The notes under the pieces: generated by a model
What the model was told of the DNA's origin: nothing
Databases searched by the model: none
What the model saw: the letters and a program-made list of their open reading frames with translations, nothing else
Made by a program: the position numbers and the translations under genes
Part shown: positions 1 through 8,586 of the stretch, in pieces
How positions within the stretch are numbered: the stretch's first letter is position 1
Layout of the letters: each line of letters begins with the position of its first letter
Origin: Nemertoderma westbladi
Lineage: Eukaryota; Xenacoelomorpha; Nemertodermatida; Nemertodermatidae
Length of the DNA stretch: 61,810 bases
NCBI GenBank assembly: GCA_032718475.1
Contig: JAUCBJ010001370.1
Span: 1-61,810 of the forward strand
Direction: 5' to 3'

Positions 1-2126
1 TATGGCTGTAACACAAATTATTAGCGATATGGTTTGGTAACCATATCGCAGAAGGATAAGTACTTGCAACTACTGTAACAATTTACTCACGAAGCTCGGA
101 GTAGTATAAGGTACCTACGATTTTAGACCACCATAAACTACTTTCTAATTTATCAGTAGAAAAAATTTGCTAGAAACTGGGCTGCCTGTTACTTATAGGC
201 ATAATAAAAAGTAATATGGATATGAATACAATAATACCGGTATGTAATTAATTACTGATTAAGCACGGTTCACATTGGATGCATAAGGAATAAACACTAA
301 GCTTCGCTTATTCCTTAATCATAAAAGTATAAACTATATTAAGTCCCTAATCGCAGGAAATAAGCCACTTCTTTCTTCCTTTAATCCCATTCTACATTCC
401 TCCATTGAAAACCGTGCTTTAACTTAAATGATTGGCAAAGAAGAACAATAATAATAAGAATGTTACCTATGCCCTACATTATAATATACTATCTGTTGGC
501 TTATGAATATGTAATCCTAGTAGTATTACACACAGTTAGAAAGAATAAAGCCCATTAGATCGGTACTGTAACAATGGTAACAATAACAATCAACAATCAA
601 TGGTAACAGTAAAGCGAGATTAGCATACCGAGACAGCTATTCCAACATTGTTGCCTGTCGGTAGTTCTGTCTATCGCCTGATGTTTGAAGGCTAATAAGA
701 TATACGGTGGCCTCGCCTCGTACATATCAGCGAAGTTTCAGAATATAAAGAAGGAAATGGGTGGAGAACGATTAAGGTTTAACTCTCCAGTGGGAGTTGA
801 ACTGATTGTGTCTGAATGTCTGTTAAAAAATCTCTACTTTTGGTACTATTAATGTCTGCAAATTTACAACTCGGCAGCTATAAAACCCTCTTTTTTTGTA
901 GCAAGTCAAAAATCGTACGAAAACCCGGTGTCCCGTCATTAGTTCTTAAGTACTTTAGTCTGTTAGTTCTAAACCCAAACATCACTTGTTCTAATAAGAA
1001 ACGTCATTAGTTCCAATGGACTTAAAAAGTTCTAAATGAAAAGTTACTTTAGTTCTAAAGCAAACGTCAGTTGTTCTAATCAAGGCGTCAGTAGTTCTAA
1101 ACACAATACCATAAATTCTAATCAGGGCGTCAGTAGTTCTAAACACAATGCCATAAATAAGTTATTATGTCTACAATTTACAGTAGAGGTAATTAACAAC
1201 CATGATTGATTGTGGTTGTTTATACGTGGGTTGGATTCACTTATAACTTATTATAATTGAGTTATTTGCCTTTGCAGGTGACACTATGTATAACAAAGTA
1301 CCCACCAATGTACTCAGTAAGGGATATAGAGATCTTGACTTACCATTGAGCCTTAAAGGCAAGCAAAGTCCGTTCACACCCAAGGGAACGGTACACTGCT
1401 GGGTGTGAACCACAGTGCGGTATTTGAGCGGTGTCTGTGCGGCAAATTATTTTGATTGCCGTTGCCTGTGAAGGTTAACTATCACTTGCCCGCCCAATAT
1501 GCCAACTAAATTCACATTTAAATGCACATTTTTAAATTTCACATTGGGTTCATCATTTTTATCAATAATGTATTATCTGTTTGTAGACAGTTGAAATTGT
1601 TTAAAATCTAATATTGGTGAAGCTAATAATATTAATTCAATTAATAATGCATCATATTATCATTTTACATAAATACATCCCTTATCCGGCGGTAACATGA
1701 GAATAAAACCTGTTTTATCTCCCACTAACCCCAATATGTATAATTTGACGAGTGACCGTCGTAATACACCATTTCATCACGCCTTCTCATAATAATTTAA
1801 TTATTATTTATTACTACATAATGGCTTTACATTGAGGCTCATGGAGGGGGCCCTCTATGGTGGGTGTGGGTGGATCCTATGCCAAATACGGACAGTATAA
1901 TAACCGTACAATGCGTATCCGAGGTGAGACATAATATCAACAATGACTTAGTAATCAAGTGTCTAATCGATTTATTTTACATAATATTATGTGAATCTGT
2001 GAGTTTCTGTGTATCGCAAGTTTGAGCGTAGGCAAAGTGCATATTATTTATATTGGACGTAGTAAGGTGAAGTTACTATCGTGTCCTCAGCAAAAGACAT
2101 AACTGTGTCGATATCCCAAAGTCACA
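1..2126. other. Non-coding flank, no gene recognised
   Basis: AT-rich sequence with stop codons in every frame. The only open frame of any length (816-1010, 64 codons) has no recognisable motif and low-complexity composition, so I do not call it. A cluster of short imperfect repeats lies at about 930-1162 and is listed separately. No RNA gene or transposon end was recognised. Confidence 0.6.
930..1162. repeat. Short imperfect tandem repeats around 'cgtcagtagttctaa'
   Basis: The phrase 'gttctaa' preceded by 'cgtcattagt', 'cgtcagttgt' or 'cgtcagtagt' recurs at irregular spacing. The last two units (about 1075-1158) are near-identical 42-bp copies containing 'gttctaaacacaat' and 'ccataaat'. This looks like an eroding minisatellite with no coding capacity. 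Confidence 0.6.
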
Positions 2127-2199
2127 CTGGCTGGTCCTCACAGAGCGGAAACAAAGCGGAGGCGCTCCTGTTAAAATGTCAAACTTAGAGAAACCAATA
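2127..2199 (-). mobile_element. LINE-R 3'-end fragment upstream of HD gene 1
   Basis: The run 'ctggctggtcctcacag' followed by 'caaagcggaggcg' and 'gaaaccaat' matches, in antisense, the C-terminal coding region of the APE-type LINE-R found intact at 47621-50494, with small gaps. It abuts the start of HD gene 1. The upstream DNA of HD copies 2 and 3 is different, so the left breakpoint of duplication unit 1 probably lies here, near 2183. Confidence 0.7.
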
Positions 2200-2206
2200 T
2201 AAACCT

Positions 2207-3802
2207 ATGATGAGTATTTCAAACTATAAAGTATTTAATGACTCAGTCCACGGCCTCATAGAAGTCCATCCTCTCCTCATTCGTTTCATCGACACACCGG
2301 AGTTCCAACGCCTCAGGCACATCAGCCAGCTTGGCGCAGGTTATCATGTGTTCCCTGGGGCTTCTCACAACCGGTTTGAACACGGAATAGGAACTGCCCA
2401 TCTCGCCAAACTTGCTGTGGATGAGTTACAGAGGGTTCAACCCGTACTCAAGATCTCTGATGTGGACTCCCTCTGCGTACAACTCGCTGGATTAACGCAC
2501 GACCTTGGTCATGGGCCTTTCAGCCACACTTTTGATAAAATAGTGAAAAACGTCCTCCCAGATGTGCAGTGGTCTCATGAAGTTTATTCTGTAGAAATGT
2601 TAGATTATATAGTAAGAAAATACAAGTTACAAACGATTATGGAGGAGTATGGGATGATGGAAAAGGATTTCTGCTTCGTCAAAAAATATATAGCAGGAAA
2701 TAAATACAACTGCAAATGTGAGCAAAAACACATGATAATGAACGAAAAGTACTTCTTATCGCAAATAGTAGCTAATGAGCAGACAGGAATTGATGTAGAT
2801 AAGTTTGACTACTTCGCACGTGACTGTCATGCACTTGGGATGAAAATATCATTCGATCACATAAGATTGATAAAATTTACTAGAGTTGGGGAAATCGATA
2901 TTTCCGGGTCTAATGTGGTAATGGTAGATGGTCCAAACCCAGTTGTAATGGAGAGATGTGGCCCCGATGGAATAGCGAATGATGGATCTGGCCAAAACCT
3001 AATCGACATATCTGGGTCTAGTAGCAGATCTTCAAGGGGTGAATGTGAATCTAAGTCAGAATCAGATAAAGTATCCTCACCAGGTCAGCGGTTTCTCATC
3101 TACCGTGAAAAGGAGTGGTTTAACATTTTCTCGATGTTCCAGACTCGTTGCGATCTACATCGACGGGCCTATCAACACCGAGTCAAAGTGGCCATCGAAT
3201 TAATGCTGCAAGAAATACTAGAGCTGTCGGAACCATATATAAAGTTTGTCGACAAAAGTCGACAAAATATGAAAATTTCAGAGATCATAAAAAGTAACAA
3301 CATGGAACTCTATGTTAGACTTACAGACCAGGTGTTGCGCGACATAGAGAACTCAGATGACGTCAGGCTAGAAAGGCCACAGAGTCTCCTACAGGACATA
3401 CAATACCGAAAGTTATTTCACTGCCTTGGACAGACGCCACTTCCCTCGAACTATATCGTAAGAAAACAAGAAATCCAGCAGGAGTTGCTAAAATCACTAC
3501 CATCCGAGACCGAGGGTAACGCTGAAGATTTCGTTATCTGGGAGTATACAATGGGCTACGGCAAGCGCGAATTGGACCCGGTAGAGGATATTTGGTACTA
3601 CAATAAGCGTGGGAAGGTTTTCCAGAAGAAGAAAGATTCTCTATCCAAAATGTTTCCCACCCAGTTCCAGGACCACTACCTCCGTGTCTATTGGAAAGCG
3701 CATACCTCAGAATATGAATCTGAATCACGATTTACAGATGCCAAATATGCATTCAATAATTGGTGCACGAGAAATGGTTTTACCAACCAACAATCTTTTT
3801 AA
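2207..3802 (+). CDS. SAMHD1-like HD-domain dNTP triphosphohydrolase, copy 1
   Basis: The 531-aa intronless ORF begins at the ATG-ATG shared by all three copies. It matches the HD core of SAMHD1, which cleaves dNTPs to deoxynucleosides plus triphosphate. Residues equivalent to human SAMHD1 metal ligands are present: H59 (for H167), H98-D99 (HD, for H206/D207) and D198 (for D311). So are the active-site histidines H102, H107 and H124, Q41, R56, K199 and Y202. The GTP-site residues D29, Q34 and R37 (for D137, Q142, R145) are also kept. The N-terminal SAM domain of human SAMHD1 (626 aa) is absent; the protein starts directly at 'YKVFNDSVHG'. A Ser/Gly-rich insert occupies about residues 232-298, and the C-terminal lobe resumes at about 345. 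An AATAAA lies at 4012. Copies 2 and 3 differ by a few residues (for example G45 versus V). Expression is unproven; catalytic competence is inferred from the residues. Confidence 0.9.
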   Translation: MMSISNYKVFNDSVHGLIEVHPLLIRFIDTPEFQRLRHISQLGAGYHVFPGASHNRFEHGIGTAHLAKLAVDELQRVQPVLKISDVDSLCVQLAGLTHDLGHGPFSHTFDKIVKNVLPDVQWSHEVYSVEMLDYIVRKYKLQTIMEEYGMMEKDFCFVKKYIAGNKYNCKCEQKHMIMNEKYFLSQIVANEQTGIDVDKFDYFARDCHALGMKISFDHIRLIKFTRVGEIDISGSNVVMVDGPNPVVMERCGPDGIANDGSGQNLIDISGSSSRSSRGECESKSESDKVSSPGQRFLIYREKEWFNIFSMFQTRCDLHRRAYQHRVKVAIELMLQEILELSEPYIKFVDKSRQNMKISEIIKSNNMELYVRLTDQVLRDIENSDDVRLERPQSLLQDIQYRKLFHCLGQTPLPSNYIVRKQEIQQELLKSLPSETEGNAEDFVIWEYTMGYGKRELDPVEDIWYYNKRGKVFQKKKDSLSKMFPTQFQDHYLRVYWKAHTSEYESESRFTDAKYAFNNWCTRNGFTNQQSF

Positions 3803-5099
3803 ACAAATATTTAATATAAGAACGCCTGCTAGTTTGTACTTTTGTACTAATACTCATTTATGATAATGGTCGCCCTGCATTTTTCAACACAAACTTCAAG
3901 ATTAAGGCTTCTTATGTACAATTAATTGTATGGGAACCTTTTTATCCTGGTTCATATTGTATGGGCACCTCTTGAAGTCCTTGCGAATGGTTACAATTAA
4001 GTGCCTCCGGTAATAAATCCGATTTTCCTTATTTGCCCGTTAAGTACAACGAATTATCATGTGATTCGCTTTAGTTATGTTTAGGTATGGTACCGGTAGC
4101 TCTAATTTGTTTCATGGTAGTTGAAGCAGAAGGGAAACATTAGTCACAAAAAAGGGCTCTTAAGAGGAGGAATCTAAAATTGGCCTTTCGTTTTTTATTA
4201 TTGTTTTGGTGAGAAACGTAAACTTGAACTTGAAAACATAAACTTGTATTCTCAGCTTCTCAGCTTTTAGAGTCTAACTGGACTCCAACATAGGCGTCTA
4301 TGTAAAGAATAACAGGATTACAATTATTTGAGGTCGGAATTTGGTTGAAAATGTATATATGAAGAATTTGAATTTTTATCTAATATATTTTTGTCTTATC
4401 ATGTGTTTTATAGTGCTTATTTCTATCTTCGAGTGTATGCTTATACTAATCCCTTCATTGTTTTGGTTAGATTCAGCCCTTCCACAGCATCCTTGGTTTT
4501 CTGTCATAACTTGGTTATTCTTCATATGGGGGTATACTGCAAAGTGAAATATAAGAACATAAAGTCTGGTATACCTCACATCACATAGAACGATTTAGGA
4601 GTACAGGTTCTACTGCTGTCCTGAATAAGAGTTAAATAAATAACTATCTATTACGACACAATATTCCATCCAATATTGATTTGGTTATATTGGTAGGGCA
4701 GATAAATTTAAACATAAACCTCATTAAATCTCATTATAAAGTTGGCGATACTAGCTAACTAATTAAAATCAACTGAAATAGATTTACCTTAATGTAAATT
4801 AGGCCTACTATAATGTATCATTAGTACAATAGCCCGCAACCACTCATTTAAATCAGTAACCCAATGTATAAATAATAATAATTAGTCATTAATCAAACAT
4901 TATTATAATGATCTATTTTTAATTTATAATTTTACCTACATACGACCTATAGTGTTTTTTTTCATCACCAGTATTATTATTATTACTGGATAGGCCAGAA
5001 CCTTTATTTATATTGTGACAATTATTGTAAATAAAATGCATATTATTCAACTTAAACTATTCGGATAAGATCTAAAACTAACTACTGATACCTATTTAC
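3803..5099. other. 3' flank of HD gene 1, shared with unit 2
   Basis: Non-coding AT-rich DNA that aligns closely with 26642-28300 downstream of HD copy 2, apart from an insertion of about 340 bp there. It contains a candidate poly(A) signal at 4012 and the dispersed motif 'tattgttttggtgagaaac' at about 4199. The short open frames at 4341-4588 on both strands have no conserved features and are not called. Confidence 0.7.
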
Positions 5100-6145
5100 G
5101 TACCCGGAAAGAAATATATTGATATCGTCAGCAAAGGGAATAGTTATTACATTTGTTGATGAGGCCGTTATGTCATTGATAAATAGTAGAAATAAGATAA
5201 GATGGGCGCTAGGATCGATCCTTGGGGGACCCCGCAGGTGATGGGCGCTAGGATCGATCCTTGGGGGAAACCGCAGGTGATGGGCGCTAGGATTGATCCT
5301 TGGGGGACCCCGCAGGTGATGGGCGCTAGGATTGATCCTTGGGGGACCCCGCAGGTGATGGGCGCTAGGATCGATCCTTGGGGGACCCCGCAGGTGATGG
5401 GCGCTAGGATTGATCCTTGGGGGACCCCGCAGGTGATGGGCGCTAGGATCGATCCTTGGGGGACCCCGCAGGTGATGAGTTTTTGTGATGATGGAGTTAG
5501 TTTAAGCTTACTTGTTGCCAACGGTTGCTAAGATAACCTACAAACCAGTCTAGCGCAATGCCCCGTATACCATAGTGTTCTAGTTTTTGGCATAAAACTT
5601 TGTGGTCTACAGTATCAAAGGCTTTGGAAAGGTCTAAGAAAATTCCCAGGGTAGTTTCTGAATTATCTAGACTATTTTATATATTGTTCAGTAAGAGTGA
5701 GATTGCATTGCTGCTGGATTTGCCAGTTTTTTGGAACCCAAACTGGTTTTGTTTATTATTTTATGTTTCGTGATAATAAGTTCTAATTGTTTAAAGACAA
5801 CACGTTCGAGAATTTTCGAGAGAACTGGAAGAATGCTGATAGGTCTATAATTGATAACTATGTTTCTGTCGCCATTGTTTTTAAATAGTATGATTTTTGT
5901 TAATTTCAATACATTAGGAAATATTCCTGTTGACAGAGAAAAGTTAATGAAGTGGGCTAATTATTTGTTTTATTACGATTGGGGTTACAGCATCTAACCC
6001 ACATGCTGCATATCTAGACAAGGAAGAAACAATGGCTTCAATATCTTCTGGACTGGCTGGGGAGAAAAATAACGATTTGGCTACTGGATTGCCTAAATAA
6101 TTGTGGATATAATTATTGGTTGGGGGTAATTTAATTGCCTTGAAA
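5100..6145 (-). pseudogene. LINE-J copy 1: reverse-transcriptase core, degenerate
   Basis: Minus-strand remnant of a Jockey/CR1-like non-LTR retrotransposon. Reading downwards from 6145, the pieces match the RT fingers ('NYRPISILPVLSKILE'), motif A ('FLDLSKAFDTVDHKVL'), motif B ('CGVPQGSILAP', multiplied seven times) and motif C ('FADDINIF') near 5135. Frameshifts and stops separate the pieces, for example around 5640-5700. The frame ends shortly after FADD, so the thumb and C-terminal domain are missing. The pre-RT part of the same copy lies far to the right (19481-19901 and 24088-24190), split off by the 26-bp satellite, the BEL/Pao element and the R2-like element. Confidence 0.85.
5201..5473. 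repeat. 39-bp minisatellite, 7 copies, inside LINE-J RT motif B
   Basis: Seven head-to-tail 39-bp units start at 5201 and each begins 'gatgggcgctaggat'. The unit is 13 codons, so on the minus strand the array reads as repeated CGVPQGSILAPIT in frame, that is, RT motif B copied over and over. Units differ mainly at one c/t ('gatcgatc' versus 'gattgatc') and at 'gggaaacc' versus 'gggacccc'. The unit-2 copy at 28391-28510 has only three. Confidence 0.95.
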
Positions 6146-7484
6146 GTTTGTTACCGACTGTGTGTGGCGTAGTTTGTAACCGACTGTGTGTGGCGTAGTT
6201 TGTTACCGACTGTGTGTGGCGTAGTTTGTTACCGACTGTGTGTGGCGTAGTTTGTTACCGACTGTGTGTGACGTAGTTTGTTAAAGCCTGTGTGTGGCGT
6301 AGTTTGTTACCAACTGTTTGTGGCGTAGTTTGTTACTCACTGTGTGTGGCATAGTTTGTTACCGACTGTGTGTGGCGTAGTTTGTTACCGACTGTGTGTG
6401 GCGTAGTTTGTTACCGATTGTGTGTGGCGTAGTTTGTTACCGACTGTGTGTGGCGTAGTTTGTTACCGACTGTGTGTGGCGTAATTTGTTATCAACTGTG
6501 TGTGGCGTAGTTTGTTGCCGAGTGTGTGTGGCATAGTTTGTTACCGACTGTGTGTGGCGTAGTTTGTTACCGACTGTGTGTGGCGTAGTTTGTTACCGAC
6601 TGTGTGTGGCGTAGTTTGTTACAGACTGTGTGTGGCGTAGTTTGTTACCGACTGTGTGTGGCGTGATTAGTTACAGACTGTGTGTGGCGTAGTTTGTTAC
6701 CGACTGTGTGTGCCGTAGTTTGTTACCGACTGTGTGTGGTGTAGTTTGTTACCGACTGTGTGTGGCGTAGTTTGTTACTGACTGTGTGTGGCGTAGTTTG
6801 TTACCGACTGTGTGTGGTGTAGTTTGTTACTGACTGTGTGTGGCGTAGTTTGTTACCGACTGTGTGTGGTGTAGTTTGTTACCGACTGTGTGTGCCGTAG
6901 TTTGTTACTGACTGTGTGTGGTGTAGTTTGTTACCGACTGTGTGTGGCGTAGTTTGTTACTGACTGTGTGTGGCGTAGTTTGTTACTGACTGTGTGTGGC
7001 GTAGTTTGTTACCGACTGTGTGTGGCGTAGTTTGTTACCGACTGTGTGTGGTGTAGTTTGTTACCGACTGTTTGTGGCGTAGTTTGTTACCGACTGTTTG
7101 TGGCGTAGTTTGTTACCGACTGTGTGTGGCGTAGTTTGTTACCGACTGTGTGTGGCGTAGTTTGTTTCTGACTGTGTGTGGCGTAGTTTGTTACCGACTG
7201 TGTGTGGCGTAGTTTGTTACCGACTGTGTGTGGCGTAGTTTGTTACCGACTGTGTGTGGCGTAATTTGTTACCGACTGTGTGTGGCGTAGTTTGTTACCA
7301 ACTGTGTGTGGTGTAGTTTGTTACCGACTGTGTGTGGCGTAGTTTGTTACTGACTGTGTGTGGTGTAGTTTGTTACCGAGTGTGTGTGGCGTAGTTTGTT
7401 ACCGAGTGTGTGTGGCGTAGTTTGTTACCGACTGTGTGTGGCGTAGTTTGTTACCGACTGTGTGTGCCGTAGTTTGTTACCGAC
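6146..7484. repeat. 26-bp satellite array, about 51 copies
   Basis: Tandem array of a 26-bp unit containing 'gtttgttaccgactgtgtgt' followed by 'ggcgta', with scattered point variants (ctgactg, ggtgta, gccgta). It begins inside LINE-J sequence ('ccttgaaagtttgttacc') and is interrupted at 7484 by the BEL/Pao LTR. The same array resumes at 19331. Confidence 0.97.
7480..7484. repeat. Left target-site duplication of BEL/Pao (ccgac)
   Basis: The 5-bp ccgac immediately precedes the LTR start TGTGACGGG. The same 5 bp follows the right LTR at 19331-19335. Five bp is typical for BEL/Pao, and the two halves rejoin into a normal satellite unit. Confidence 0.9.
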
Positions 7485-8074
7485 TGTGACGGGATCCTCG
7501 GAGGATCTCGGTTTATCCGGTTTTTGGTTATCTAATTACGCGTCACTGCCGTGTGAGTGAAAAGCGTTTCAATGTCAGATTAAGAGTTCTAATATTGTTG
7601 ACGATGGTAGCCGGTAATATATAATAGGATAAGCACAGATACAGTTATTGCAGTAGATATAAAATATAGGTGAATAATGGCGGCAGTGGATGGTATTAGA
7701 AGTCACCGCTGTGCCCTAACTGAACCGACTGACTGAATGAGATAACTGAACTAAATGACATGGTAACTGGTAATATATTGCACGGTTGGCTGTATTACAG
7801 TACCCAGCCGATGCCTTCCCCCCATTGGCTAATAACTCACTTGTCACCCTTCTACTTCCCCTGGGTGTGTTTCCCCCCCCCCCCCCCCCCCCCGCTGCTA
7901 TCTCTCTCTCTCCCGGAGGTATAACCTCTGACCCCCGCTGTGTGTTCCCTTGGGGCCTATTGTCCCCGCTTATTGGGGTGATACAAGGTTGATTGGTAAT
8001 CAACCTTGTAGTTCCAATATTGCTTAAAACCCAATTCTATGAGGGCCTGGCTAGCGGAATTGAATACGCTAACA
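7485..8074 (-). repeat. 3' LTR of BEL/Pao
   Basis: About 590 bp bounded by TG (7485) and CA (8074) as seen on the plus strand. It aligns end to end with 18742-19330 with roughly a dozen substitutions plus poly-C length variation. It contains a 21-base poly-C run and a short inverted repeat, 'caaggttgattggtaatcaa'. Confidence 0.93.
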
Positions 8075-8077
8075 CGA

Positions 8078-8092
8078 CTTTTGTTTCCCCAA
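8078..8092 (-). other. Candidate polypurine tract of BEL/Pao
   Basis: On the minus strand the bases just before the 3' LTR read 'ttggggaaacaaaag', a purine-rich stretch in the position where plus-strand DNA synthesis is primed in LTR elements. Assigned by position and composition only. Confidence 0.5.
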
Positions 8093-8586
8093 CACTTTCA
8101 CCACTAGTTCTACCCTGTTGTCACCTTGACTCTCCTCTACTTCTCCTCACTTCCGCTCTAACTTTCGGACTTCCCTGTCCCTCACTCAGCCTCTTATTCC
8201 TCCCCCCCCCCCCCCCCCCCCCACACTTGAATTGCACCCGCACTCTCTCCGCACTCCGCACTATTGCTCCATTGCTCGACCCCTCTTTGGCTAACTTAAT
8301 CATCTCTGACGAGTCTCACCCCCCCCTCTCCTGTGCCGTCGCACTCAGGAAATGTGAAGTCGTCTAGTGTCTCGTTCGTCATAGTCAGTCATCCCCCGGT
8401 CCAGTAGCTAATTGGAAAAAGGTTGAATGACTATAGTACTTACTTCGATTATATTTTGCTAAACTAATAATGATTACTACGTACGTACCTACTAATTGCA
8501 CTTTTCAATTATTTAAATTACTTGAATTTGTACTTAGGTGTTTGCATGTCTCGCGTGGTGCCTTCCAGACATGTTACACCGAAGTC

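Noticed and set aside
816-1010. Small ORF of 64 codons
   Set aside because: Low-complexity, no signal or motif, overlaps the short repeat cluster.
5168-5531. Two overlapping ORFs of repeated 13-residue units, one per strand
   Set aside because: Both are products of the 39-bp minisatellite. The minus-strand one is RT motif B repeated, not a repeat-protein gene, and the plus-strand one has no homology basis.
6146-7484. CRISPR-like array
   Set aside because: The 26-bp units are directly adjacent with no spacers, and the context is eukaryotic LINE sequence.
7716-8367. ORFs around the poly-C tracts in and near the BEL/Pao LTR
   Set aside because: They are open because of poly-C and C/T-rich composition, overlap LTR and untranslated sequence, and have no conserved features.
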